Shown here in pieces: positions 1 to 10,897 of a stretch of 64,000 nucleotides of DNA. The notes under the pieces were generated by a model, which was not told the DNA's origin, ran no database searches, and was given only the letters and a program-made list of their open reading frames with translations. The first letter of the stretch is position 1; each line of letters starts with the position of its first letter. Source of the DNA: Ochotona curzoniae (lineage: Eukaryota > Chordata > Mammalia > Lagomorpha > Ochotonidae); contig NW_024465885.1 in the NCBI RefSeq assembly GCF_017591425.1, positions 46,619,001 to 46,683,000 of the forward strand. The letters run 5' to 3'. A program made the translations under genes and the position numbers.

Positions 1-1516
1 CCAGAAAGAAGTGGTGGGGGCGACCAAGCGCATTGCAGTGAGGTGATGGGAACAAGAAGGGGAGCCTTAACCCGCTCCTGCTGATTTTCCCAGCGCTGTG
101 GGCCTCTTCATGTTGGCCTCATGGAAGTTCACACTTGCTGGGTGTATTTGTATTTGCTACAGGATGCCACCGTGTTCCCTTGGCCTCGCAATAAAAAGCA
201 GCTGCCCGAAACCCTTTTTGGAACAAGAAGGGCAGAAACAAATAAGCAAATGACCATAAAAGATCAGAGGAGGGAACAGGGCTGCTCTGGGAAGGGGGTG
301 TGGGCGAGCTCAGAGAACACGCTGCGGGCCCGTGGGGGCAGGGGGCTGGCGACTTTGGAAAGTCCCGTGGGGCTCTGTTAAGGACACACTGACATCCTGT
401 CACCCAATGTGGCCTGTGTATGTGCAGGGGTTGGGTGACGCCGGGCTCTCCTCCTGGACGTGGGATTTCGCTCCTGGAGTGGAGACAGCAGTAGGCAATG
501 CTGCCGAGGGATGCTGGTGTGGACTGCAAAGTGCCTCTGCCAGCACTTGATTCCAGAACCTTGGATTTCCCAATCTTGGTAGGAAATCGAGTCCTTGTGG
601 AGGTGACTGAGCGGAGATGAGGTCCCTGTGTGTGAGGAGCGACCCATGGCTGTGGGTTCTGAGTGAGGAGGGGACACACGGGAGGAAGTTCCGAGAAAAC
701 CCGAGGTGGAGGCTGTGACGGTGCAGCCATGGGCCAGGGAGCCCCAAGGGAGGAGAGGCAGCGACAGAGCCTCCCTTAGAACTATCCAGGGAGCACTGCA
801 CTATTGGACACCTTGACTTTGAACTTGGGGCTTAGTGGGGTGCTCCCAGGCAGTTACATCTTGTAGGCAGCAGGGAGCATCTTTGAGCAAGAACTGCTTG
901 GTCCCATTCTCTGCCTGGGAGTTAAGTCCCAGGAGAGGCTGGGAACCCAGTTTCCCTGCCTTTTGGGAGTCTCTGTGGGGCTTGAGGAAGGAGGAGGAAG
1001 CCGGCAAGAGGGGTCTCCATCCTTGTCCTGGGTGCCTTCAGGGATCAGCTCTGCAGAGGGGGTGTGGGTGTGGTGGAGTCCTCACTAGGAATGCCCTGGG
1101 GCCAGCCCTGTGAGCAGAGAGGGTGTGGAGAGCAGGCAGGACCGGGTTCCTGTTCTCAGGACCATGCTCGTGTCAGTTGGGCACGGGTCAGCAGGGAGTG
1201 CCAACATTCCTTGAGCTCTGGTTACCACATAAAGACCCAGGCCTAGCAGTTGGATCTTTGAGGGTCTTATGACCCGGATAATTCAGGACATGCCATGCAC
1301 ATTTCCACTCTAACAAATAGGGCAGCTTGGTTCTTCCAGTCCTGGTGCCTGGCAAAGGGGTGTGGGAGAGGGCCGGGTCACACACACACGCCCTGGTCTC
1401 CCCCAGACTAACATCTTAGAGGGAGAGCCTGCTACGGTTTGATAGAGTTTGTACCCCGAGTTCAGGCAAGAGTTTAGTCCTCAAAATCTAAGGTTGCTTT
1501 GAAAAAGAGTCATTAA
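1..1516. other. Unique DNA, no gene recognised
   Basis: I see no repeat family or coding exon here. Short overlapping frames are open on both strands, but none shows a domain, a codon bias that separates it from the other frames, or a matching splice context. A short CA run lies near 1381-1390. Confidence 0.5.
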
Positions 1517-1829
1517 TCTGGCACCTTGGTATAGCAAGCTAAGCCTCAGTCTATAGCGCCAGCATCCCATATAGCTGCCAGTTCAAATCCTGATTGTTCC
1601 ATTTCCTGTCCAGCTACCTGGTAGTGGTTTGGGAAAGCAGCAGAGGATGGCTCAAGTCCCTGGGCCCCTGCACTCACGTGGGAGACCTGGAAGAAGTTCC
1701 TGGCTCTTGGTTTCAGATCAGCTCAGCTCCAGTTATTGTGGCTATTTGGGAAGTGAGATAGCAGATGGAAGACTCTCTCTCCTTTCTATCACTGCCTTTC
1801 ATATAAAAATAAGTTTTTTAAAATAAAAA
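1517..1829 (+). repeat. CSINE (lagomorph tRNA-derived SINE)
   Basis: The block order is that of CSINE: a tRNA-like head ('catcccatatagctgccagt'), the middle block with 'gggagacctggaagaagttc', then a CT-rich stretch and an A-rich tail. It is near full length and moderately diverged. It stands tail-to-tail with the next CSINE on the other strand. Confidence 0.9.
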
Positions 1830-2120
1830 AAGATTTATTAGAAAGACAAAATGACACAGAGAGAGAAAGAGAGAAAGAGACAGAGATCTTCCACTAGTGG
1901 TTCACCCCCCAGTGGCCACAACAGCCAAGGTTGGGCCAGGCAGAAGCCTGGAACTCCACCCAGGCTCCCATGTGGGTGTCAGGAGCTCACATCCTTGAAG
2001 CATCATGCACAGTTTCCCAGGCACAATAGTGGGAAGGCGGATTGGAAGCAGAGCAGCCAGGACTTGAAGCAGTATGCCAAATAGAGAGGCTTAACCGGCT
2101 GTACGAAGACACTGCCCCTC
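1830..2120 (-). repeat. CSINE, reverse orientation
   Basis: It reads as the complement of CSINE. It starts with the tail ('agatttattagaaagacaaa'), then the purine-rich GA block, then 'cccatgtgggtgtcaggagc' and the head. It abuts the preceding plus-strand copy, so the two form an inverted repeat with almost no spacer. Confidence 0.88.
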
Positions 2121-3184
2121 TGGATCTCCTGTGTGAGAAGGGTGGGAACTTAAGCTGACTGCGATGGCTGCGGGGCGGGGTCTGTGGAAAGTGGTTGGAT
2201 TGGACTATGTGGCCCTGGGATTGAATCCTGCCCCTCCCCTTCGTCAATCTGCCTGCCCAAGGAACAAATACACAATCCTTAAAAGAAAGAACAGTTCTAA
2301 AGACAGTGTTGTGTAAAAATGGGGGCTTCAGAAGGAAGCCCTTCTCTGGGGACAGGTTCCTTGAGAGTGTGACTAGGCAGAGGGTTCGGGGTGCAGGAGG
2401 CTCCCCTTGGTGGTTTCAGCCCCGCCCCGCCCCCGGCCCTGGCAGCCACAGGTGGTTTGCGAGCCCAGGTCTTCCCAAGGTCTGTCCTTCCTTTCCCTCT
2501 CCTTTCACTTCAAAGCTTTCACCAGACCACGGTCAAAGCCGACCCTGAGCCCAGGAGAGGCGGAATCCTAGTGGTGGCTAGGCTATGCCACCACTCCCTA
2601 GCTCATGGCCACTTAGCTGAGACCTTGCTTCCCTGTGCAGGCCACCTCTGTGACCCCTCAGTGGCCTTGAGACGCCTGCAGGACTCCCAAACGGGGTGGT
2701 TCTTATGATGTGGAGGGGGAGGCTTTGATGAGGCTGGGGCTCAAGTTCCTTTGCTGTTCCCCGCAGCAGAGATGACAAAGAGTGAAATGTCACCCCAATA
2801 ATGCCTTCGCTCTGACTTGGACGGTCTGTATGGAATTCTACAGGATGTCTTTTATCTGAGATTGGCTCTTAGCCGTGGAGGGGACAAGGGGGTGGCTGGT
2901 TGATTGGGCAGAGGTGTCCCATCTCAGGCCGGACACAGGCACTGATGGGCAGCAGAGCTGCCAGGAGCTGGCCTGAGGAGCTGAGCGCTGTCATAGGTGG
3001 TGTGGCCTTGAACATGGCTGAGACCGCAGCCCCAGGGGGAGCTGCCATAGCACAGGAAGGAGAGACCACGGCACAGACAGAGGGGCAGCTGGCTGCCCTC
3101 GCCCTGCATAAAGGTGATAGCTGAGATTCAGCCCCAGGGCTCAGCTGGGCAAGTCAGTGTCCCCACCCTGAGCCCCGGGGCCTG
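2121..3184. other. Unique GC-rich DNA, no gene recognised
   Basis: There is no recognisable repeat or exon. The stretch around 2390-2570 is GC-rich with short open frames on both strands, none of them recognisable. Confidence 0.45.
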
Positions 3185-3206
3185 TTTTTTTTTTTTTTTT
3201 TTTTTT
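3185..3206. repeat. T22 homopolymer
   Basis: An uninterrupted run of 22 T. It may be the tail of an old minus-strand retroelement. The next 30 bases ('aagacttatttgtttatttt', from about 3244) resemble a reversed CSINE tail, but the body after it is not recognisable. Confidence 0.85.
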
Positions 3207-3479
3207 GTGGCTCACTTTGCAGGGCCCCTCTTCTTTTGTTTAAAGACTTATTTGTTTATTTTGAATGGGATTTGGGAGGGGTGCGGCCTTGGGCCTGGGA
3301 ATTTAAACTTCTAGCAGCCTCCCGGCTGCTGGTGGGTCTCAGCATGGGGCGTCTCTAGCCTGGATCCCACGTGCCAGCCACCATGTGCACATGGTGAGCT
3401 ATTCCCGGGCCTGCCAGTGCACCATTAGGTGCCAGGCTCTGCCTGCTGGCTGTCTGGCCGGGGAGCTCTGGGGGGTTTT

Positions 3480-5900
3480 GGTTCTTTGAGTTGCTGCTTA
3501 ATTAGCTCCAGGTTGAACCCATTGTGCTTCTAGGACCTGAAGCATTCGTAAAGATTCCCACTGGCAGTAACTCTTCCTTTGTAAAACCTGTAATCACTGA
3601 ACAATGCTGACCACCAAACACCAGTCCATGCAGAAGCTATGGCTTATGGCTTGTGCTGCAGAATTATATCATGTTACCTGACATGATGATGGATCAGGAG
3701 AAGGGTCACATTAAGCAAGCCATTACATTAACTAGCACTCAAAAACCATAACCGGGGGTAAATTCTGTGAGGGATGGGTGGGTCACATCCTGTGAAAATT
3801 CTAGCTCCACTGGTTATCTGAAGAGTTGGGGTGGTAATGGACTAAGCTTGGTGTGACCTAGGAGCCTGCCATTAATCACAGGTAAAGGAACCCCCAATAG
3901 TCTGGACTGGTCAGGGCAGCAGCACCCAATTGTGCATCCTGAATAGGGTGTGGGGTGGGCCAGGCTACAGCGTTCACCAGCTCATACACGGCCAAATGGA
4001 AGGCCAGACTGCGCTGGGCACTGGCCTAAACCCAATGGCATGTATGAGAACTGGGTCTAGGAGTGGATCAAATGGAGAAACTTGGGAAACTCCCCTGGCG
4101 AGTCATAGCTCCCGCTGGTGAACATGTGGTCCAGACCTGGGGGTCGGACAAGCTGGGCAAAGTAGATCCAATGGCTGGCCATTGTGTGAGTTGGTAATGG
4201 AATGGGATGTACTAGGCAGGACTGAGCAAACCTTAGCCCATAAGAAAAACTAGAAACCAGCATGGAGCACAGGTCATGCCGAGCTAGGCTCTTGTACCTA
4301 CTGGTCCACATGAGTCAGGGACGCTAAGCCACAGTGTCTAAGGCAGAGGTTGGGACAGGTGAGGGGCTGTGCCAAGCTGAGTCAGAGCAACCACTGGCAT
4401 GTGTATCATCTATGGCTGGGAACAGGCCCAGTTGGGGAGCTAAGGGAACAACCCTAGCTGGTTGGAGGTTCCTGCCAAGGGGCGTGTCAGCTGGAATGGG
4501 GGCTGCGTTATGATCAGCATACAGTTGTAGTCTCCCTTGGCACTAGTGTGGACTGGGATTGGATGCACCAAACTGGGCCAGACCCCAACACCCCCTGGTG
4601 TCCTGGAGGACCAGGGCAGATGTGCGATGGACTAGGCAAGGTCTCAAACCCCTACTGAGCCATGTGTGAGCCATATGTGGGTATGGACAAACCATGGCTG
4701 GGCTGAAACATCCAACAGCAAGAATCAGATGGGGTTGAAGGCCAGTCAGGAAAAGCCACTGTTCTTGCTAGGACAGGAAGTGGACTGAGTAGGGCTGGCT
4801 CATGGACCCACTGATAAGCATGAAACCTGGCATGGGGCGAGGTTCTGATGGAGGAGCCTGGGCAACTCTTCTGGCAGGACACAGACCCTACACGTAAGCG
4901 CAAGAAACATGATAGGAAACAGCCCAGAGCAGGCCATGGAAAGCTACACACTGGCATACAATTGGCAGGGGTTGGGGGTAGACTAGGCTGAATCTGTCTA
5001 CGTCATCCACTGGCAAATCCAAGCACCAGTATGGGTCGACCCAGGTTCGATTGCAACAAGGACTAGTGCACAATATGGAATGCCAAGGTGAGGTTGCCTG
5101 TACCAGAAGGGACCACAGCGCCCAACCAGCGTGAGAACAAGGAAGGGAGGGGGCAGAGCCGAATAAGGGAGGGTTCCTTTGCTGGACAGCTACTCCCACT
5201 GGAGAGTGTGGGCTGGGATGGGGACGGATCAGAATAGGCAGGGCTACAACACCTGTGTGCCTCATATGGACTAGATCAGGGATAAGCCGGGCTGGGCTGA
5301 TTGTTCCTACTGGTGCAAACAAAATTAGAGTGGGCGAGGGTTGTTTGGGCTTAGCCACAGCATCAGCTGGCAGAAGCTGGCACTGGGGGCTAATTCTGTC
5401 AAGTCAAACCACAGAACTATCTGGAGAGTGCATAATCTGGGAGTGAGAGAGGCCTGGGAGGGAAATAGTGGGCTCATCCCTCTTGGGTTACCACTTCCAC
5501 AGGAGGACATAAAACTAAGACAGCGGCCTGGGTGGGTGTGGGACAGACTGGATTACTGCTACACATACTGGCAAGCCAGGGTGGGGGGCGGGCCTGGTGG
5601 GGGTTGCGGGTCGCTCCAACTAGGCTGCAGCTCCCACTTGTTTATGTGAGGGCCAAGTATGTGCTGGACTGCAGGACTGCAGGACCAGGATGGACTGCAA
5701 CACCCATTGGTTCTAGTGGAAGTTGGGAGTGAAAACAGGACCAACCCAGCAATTACAACCACCAGCTGATCAGGGCAATGGACTGTGCCGGGCCCTGTAC
5801 TTGCTAGCGCATACAAGAATCTAGTTTGAGAACACCTCAGACAAGGTTTCTTTGGAGCTCTTCCTAATCTAAATGCTGGACTCAGAACCCTTACCAAGAA
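3480..5900 (+). repeat. Degenerate tandem array, GC-rich, VNTR-like
   Basis: About 2.4 kb is built from imperfect units spaced roughly 50-130 bases. Each unit carries variants of 'ggactgggccaggctacaac', then 'acccactggcatgtat', then 'gaacctgggg'. Examples of the 'ctggc' core lie near 3559, 4111, 4294, 4391, 4953, 5012, 5200, 5302, 5366 and 5570. Units are too diverged to align exactly by eye, and the left edge is uncertain: 3480-3900 is only weakly repetitive. The array runs directly into an L1-like 3' tail at 5901-6148, so array and tail may be one retroelement. Open frames on either strand here are shadows of the repeat and look non-coding. I do not recognise the family. Confidence 0.6.
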
Positions 5901-6148
5901 AAGAGAGAAGACAGAACAAGTCAACCAACCATCTCAGCTATGATGGACTATGTCAATCAGTGGATTTTTCAAAAACCTCATAGTGCTTGGAGTGGCAAGA
6001 TTGGCAGCGATTCATAACTGTTGAAATACCCCCTTTAAACATGAAGGAAACAATATGGAAAAAATACTAGTCTTATCCACTTTCCTATAGCCCTTGAACC
6101 TTTTTACCCTAATTAACTATGTAAAGATTGTCAAAATAAAAACAATTA
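5901..6148 (+). mobile_element. L1-like retroelement 3' end with poly(A)
   Basis: From 5943 the sequence matches, base for base over long stretches, the complement of the insertion at 27880-28232. Shared blocks include 'gactatgtcaatcagtgg', 'aaacatgaaggaaacaatat' and 'accctaattaactatgtaaa', ending in 'gtcaaaataaaaa' and an A-rich tail. The shared 3' end plus poly(A) marks a non-LTR retroelement. This copy lacks about 80-90 bases present in the other copy, including its G-rich tract, at about 6031. Family name unknown; a pika L1 3' UTR or an L1-dependent element fits best. Confidence 0.75.
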
Positions 6149-6475
6149 AAAAAAAAGACTTATTTGTTTATTTGAAGGTCAGAGTTAGGGAGGGAAAAAT
6201 AAAGACCTACCCACTGGTTCTGAACCCAGATGGCTACAGTGGCCAGGGCTGGGCCAGGCTGAAGCCAGGAGCCAGGGTCTAGGACCCAAGAGCTTCTTCT
6301 AGGTCTCCCACATGAGTGCAGGGGCCCATGCACTTGGGCCGTCCTCCACTGCTTTCCCTGGCACATTAGCAGGGAGCTAGATCAGAAGTGGAGCAGCCAG
6401 GACTTGAACTGGTACCCATATGGGAAGCTGGCAATGCAAGCAGAAGCCTGCTCCACCACAGTGCCGGGTCCTGGG
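6149..6475 (-). repeat. CSINE, reverse orientation
   Basis: Near full length on the complement: tail 'gacttatttgtttatttgaa', then 'aagccaggagccagggtcta', 'gggtctcc'-type middle, and a head ending near 'ccacagtgccgggtcc'. It directly follows the poly(A) of the retroelement tail, a common landing place for L1-machinery insertions. Confidence 0.9.
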
Positions 6476-7387
6476 GCACTTCTTCTTACCTGACTCCCAG
6501 ATGGGTTGTGTGTTTGCTTCTTTTTCTCTGGTTTGCACACAAGTATCTCTTATGCGACAGATGCACAGCTCTGGGGCAACGTCACTGATGTGTGGGTAGA
6601 GAGTAAGGGTGTGAATGAGGAGAAGCTGCTAGCATACCTCGGAATGGGGGGGCTGGTGACCCCACCACTCACTATGGCCTTCCCTTTTGAGGCCTTGTGG
6701 GAAGGGGCGCCTACAGCCCCCTGCTGCTGAGTTTCTAGGGGAAGCCAGGACTAGGCGGGCTCTCCTGCTTCAAGGAAGCCAGGCCCGCTTCCAGACATGG
6801 TGCGCCTGTACATTCCAGAGTGGAACAAACGCTTTCATTTCTGCAGGAGGCTGAGGGTCCTGGCCACAGATGGGGCTCCTGCGATACCAGCTCAGGAGGG
6901 GAGAGGAAACAGAGGTGTGAACACAGCACTGGCCGCAGGGGTGCTCCCGAGGCCCTGGGCTCCCCCGTGCGGTGGGTGCTGTGGCTGGGGGGATGGATGC
7001 CTGCTGGGTCTCTGGGTTTCAAAGCCCAGCCCCGGGCTCTCTATGTGGCTGCCCCTTCAGTCTTTGCCCGCTAGAGGCCTGTTCTCAGCCTGTGGCTGCT
7101 GGCATGAACCACCAGTCACAGCGGGCCAGGGTCCACTCAATTTCGAGATGACCTCATGGTCTACTAATATGCGATGACTTGTAGCCCAAGAGGGGCACTT
7201 TCTGAGGCCCCAGGAAGGACAAGAGTTTGGGGGTAGGCAGCAGAGGGTACCATTTCAATCCTCCACTAGCACTGGGTCACCGCTGGAAGTGCCACCTTCT
7301 CTGACTGCGTCTGTCCTGCCGGTCACTTCTCCATTCCAGAACAGGCCCCTCTCTCAGTGGTGTGTTCCCATTAAGAAATCCATTAAA
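6476..7387. other. Unique DNA, no gene recognised
   Basis: No repeat or exon is recognisable. Two overlapping plus-strand frames (6797-7177 and 6820-7074) are open but resemble nothing known and lack a convincing exon context. Confidence 0.45.
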
Positions 7388-7600
7388 GGGGTTGGAGCTG
7401 TGGTGCAGCGGGCTAAGCCACCGGTTGCAGTATTGGCATCCAATATGGGAGCCTGTTCAGGTCCTTGCTAATGCACCTCTGCTGGGGAGGCAGCCGAGGA
7501 TGAGCCACGCACTTGGGCCCTGGCACCCACGTGGCAGACCTGGAAGAAGTTCCTGGCCCCAGCCACATTTCAGGAGTGAAACAAAGCACGGAAGAGTTCT
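7388..7600 (+). repeat. CSINE, 3' part altered
   Basis: The head ('ggggttggagctgtggtgca') and middle ('gcagacctggaagaagttcc') are clear. The normal tail is lost after about 7600 and is followed by a CT-rich tract. Confidence 0.85.
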
Positions 7601-7626
7601 CTGCTTTCTCTAACCCAGCATTCATC

Positions 7627-7711
7627 TTTTCTTTCTCTCTCTCTTCCTTCCTTCCTTTCTTCTTTCGTTCTTACTTCCTTTCTCTCTTTTTTTCCTTCTT
7701 CTTCTTCTTTA
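7627..7711. repeat. CT-rich low-complexity tract
   Basis: Almost pure pyrimidine on the plus strand with TTCC and TTC repeats. It may derive from the pyrimidine stretch of the preceding CSINE by expansion. Confidence 0.85.
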
Positions 7712-7912
7712 AGGAAATTCATTGGCCCAGTACCTGCTTAACTGTGGATACTATTGCTGATATCCTTGTGCTCCTGGCCACCGGACACCCAGCATCCCCC
7801 GCTCCTGTGTGGTTTCTTGATTCTCTCCCCCTGCAGTTCCTCTGCCCCAGCTGTTGCTCTCCTGCCTTCCCTAGGCAGCTTCTGCACTGTGGATCCTGCG
7901 CTGGCAACTGCA

Positions 7913-7994
7913 GGTCTCCCTCCCTGCCTGTCTTGTGGCTTAGGAGTCCTGCTGGTCTCCCTCCCTGCCTATCTTGTTGCCTAGGAGTCCTGCG
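7913..7994 (+). repeat. 41-bp tandem duplication
   Basis: Two adjacent copies begin 'ggtctccctccctgcctgtc' (7913) and 'ggtctccctccctgcctatc' (7954). Each ends with 'taggagtcctgc'. They differ at only a few positions, so the duplication looks fairly recent. Confidence 0.85.
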
Positions 7995-8161
7995 GCCTTC
8001 CCAGGCAGCCGAGGCTGGACTGATACCAGCCTTTTGTCAGCAGGGCTGAGTGAGTGGTCACAGCCGGGGCACAGTCCTGTGTTGAGCCCTGGCTCCCAGC
8101 TTGCACGGGAGCCCCCCTCCCCCCACCCCCGCCCCTGAGTCACAGCCCCGCCCTGATTCTA

Positions 8162-8310
8162 GCTTCCTGCTAATGCATGCCTTGCAGGGGCACAGATGAT
8201 GGCTCAAGCACTTGGTCCCTGTCCCCCAAGTGAGAGGTCCACATTGAGCTGCAGGCTTCCTGGTGTGGGCCTGGTGCAGCCTCAGCTATTGAGTGAGCAT
8301 TTGGTGCGAA
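8162..8310 (+). repeat. CSINE fragment
   Basis: Only the middle is recognisable: 'cctgctaatgcatgcct', 'gatggctcaagcacttgg', then a diverged 3' part. Head and tail are missing. Confidence 0.6.
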
Positions 8311-9589
8311 GGGGGCGGGACAGATACGAAGAAAGCCCAGGATTGTCGCAGTGTGGGTCGGGTTTTGGGGTGAGATTCTGACAGAAACTTGCAAGGGCTG
8401 GAGTCCAGGGACACTGGTGGGAAAAAAAAAAAAAGCAGTTGCAATCAGCGAAGAGTTGCATTGTGACGTTCAGTCCCCAAAGCTGCACTTGACTGTGTGC
8501 TGTGAGCAAGGTGACACCTGTCAGCTAGCTGAGCCAGAACTTCAGGAGCTGGGGCGCAGAATCTGCGTTTGTGTCAGCCCCAACTCCCATCCATCCAGGT
8601 GATTCCTATGCATGGTCAAGGTGAGCATCAGTGGTCGGCACTGGTAGACCACAGGCATGCTGGAGACATGACCAAGGGCTCCGGCAGCCCGGACAGCCAG
8701 CTGGGCAGGGAGGTGCGCTGTTTCCTGGAGATGGGTTCCCTCTACTGTGGCTGTTCTCAGAGTTAGGGTCTGGGGCTGTGGAGGAGGGGATCTGGGTGTC
8801 TGAGTGAGCCAGAAGCTGGCCCAGCCACTTAGCTCATCCCCTGTGCAGGTTGCCCAGCCCCAACCGAAGGTGGCAGATTAGGGCATGGGGTGCATCTACG
8901 ATGTTTGCTTTGCTTGTGAAAAACCAGCCCGGGGGGAACTCAGGATAGGTTTGCACAGCACTGCTTGCCTTGGCCCAGGCGCAAGGTTCCTGCTTTCCAG
9001 CCCACTTAGTGCAAGTCAGCATGCAGCCCTGTCTTCAGGAGCCCTAACACCAGGACCAGCAGCGGCCGAGGGGAACAGTGTAAAGAGACAGGAGAGCTAG
9101 GCAGGGCTGGACTGGGCGGCCCCACATTCACTGTCTTAGCCCGCAGCACTACCCTGCAAGCAGGCTGGGCCCGAGGCCATCCCAGCCCAGGCCAGCGACT
9201 GGTCCAGCTTGGGCCTGCTCAGCCCCCAGGAAGGAGCTGACGGGGTTCTTTCTGCCCCTGCTTGGCAAATGCACTTCCTGTGTGTAAGTGGTCAGCTTTT
9301 AGTTGTGGTCATTGCGCCCCTTCCCGTTCATTCTGCAGCAAGCATTGTTAGGTCCGGTTTGGATGTGCAGGGTGCAGGGTGCCCATCGACAACGGGAGGG
9401 CGGTGCCCAATGGTGACACTCCCCCGAGGGGGCAGTGTTTCCACTGCACCTTCATCCCTTTTCTCACAGAAGTGCAAGCACCCCTGGCACACACCACTGT
9501 GCGTGTGTGCCCCACATCTCTGTGATGCACTGTCTTCAGTCACAATTAAAATTACCAAGTTGAATCAATTAAAAAAAAAAAAAAAGACT
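8311..9589. other. Unique DNA, no gene recognised
   Basis: No gene or repeat is recognised apart from an A-run at 8430-8442 and another near 9571-9584. The second directly precedes a CSINE and probably marks its target site. Confidence 0.45.
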
Positions 9590-9906
9590 GCGTTCATTGG
9601 GCTAGTGTTGCAGTGCACATGTTAGGCCACTGCCTGCAGTGCCAACATCCAGTTCAAGTCCTGGCTACTCCACTTCTGATGCAGCTCCCAGCTAGTGCTC
9701 CTGGGGAGGCAGGGGTGGATGGCCCAAGTGTGTGGACTCCATTCTGCCCCTGCCTCCCATGTGGGGGCCCAGCTGGTGTTCTGGATTCCTGGCTTCCACC
9801 TGGACCAGCCATGGCCATTCTGGGGGTGAACCAGCAGATGCAAGACTTCTATCTGTCTCTGTCAATGCTTGCTTTCAAATAAAATAGAATGAATCTTAAA
9901 AAGCAA
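9590..9906 (+). repeat. CSINE, full length
   Basis: All blocks are present, from 'gggctagtgttgcagtgcac' to the tail 'tttcaaataaaatagaatga'. Moderate divergence. Confidence 0.9.
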
Positions 9907-10349
9907 AATCTGTCTAGATCTTTGGGGTGTGGTCCCTCTCAGCAAACCCCAGGAGGGTCGTGCTCAAGAAGTGGTGTTGGGTGGGTGCTACCAGCACAGA
10001 CTGGGGTCCCCTGAGATTGGTGGGACACTCGGGGCTGGGACGGTGAGACTGAGCTAGGACTAGTGGGCTTAGGGGAGAAGACCTAGGCGTGCCCAGGGCT
10101 CCTGTGTGAAGACCCCCCCTTCTGTGGGACATGGATGCAGCCCCATGGGGTCACCACTGTCCCTGCTGGCCTCTCAGGCTCTCTGCAGCAGCCTGGTCTC
10201 TGGATTGGAAGCGACCCCTCCAGGCTGTCCGTTCAGCCCCTGGTCCTGGAAAGGGGGTGTTTGTCACAGGCAGAGGAAAGGCAAAGTGAGCCTTCTTTAC
10301 AGCGTTATTAACCTGTGGGAAGCTCGTTTATGAATTGGATCCATAGGAC
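9907..10349. other. Unique DNA, no gene recognised
   Basis: No repeat or exon is recognised in this interval between two CSINEs. Confidence 0.45.
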
Positions 10350-10625
10350 CCGGGGCCAGTGCTGAGGCCCAGCAGGTGAAACTGCCTCTTACAACACCTG
10401 CATCCCATGGCGAGTGTCTCCTCCGCAATGCCCTCTCCTGCTAATGTGCTGCAGAGGCAGTGGGTGGTGGTGCAAGCGACTAGAACCCAGACGGAGTGCT
10501 AGTCCAGGCTCTAGCTCTTCTAGATGTGTGGGGAGTAAGCCCACGGTAGGAAGAGCTCTCTGCTTCTGTCCCTGCATCTCTGTTACTCTGCCTTCTAGAT
10601 AGACAGATGATAGATAGAAGACAGA
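10350..10625 (+). repeat. CSINE, diverged, with GATA run at end
   Basis: The head ('ggggccagtgctgaggccca') and the pyrimidine block ('tctctgttactctgccttct') are recognisable. The tail is replaced by a short AGATAGA-type repeat at about 10598-10625. Confidence 0.75.
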
Positions 10626-10664
10626 TCGATCCATCGATCTCTTTTGGAAAAATAATCCAACAGT

Positions 10665-10897
10665 GGGGCAGGCATTGTGGCATAGTGTGTAAAGTCACCG
10701 CCTGCAATGCTGGCATCCTATAATGGCCTCCAATTCACATCCCGGCTGCTCTACTTTCAATCCGGGACCTTGTCAATGGCCTGGAAAAAAGCAGAGGAAA
10801 ACGATCCAAGCGTTTGCTGCTGCAGCCATCTGAGGAGTGACCCAGTGGATAAAGATTTTTTTTCTCTCTTTCTGTAACTTTGACTTTCAAAATAATC
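10665..10897 (+). repeat. CSINE, shortened middle
   Basis: It starts 'ggggcaggcattgtggcata' and ends 'taactttgactttcaaaata'. Part of the middle is deleted, so it is about 230 bases long. Confidence 0.85.

Noticed and set aside
4888..5358. 156-codon minus-strand frame in the degenerate array
   Set aside because: The frame follows the repeat composition, and other frames are also open. No domain is recognisable.
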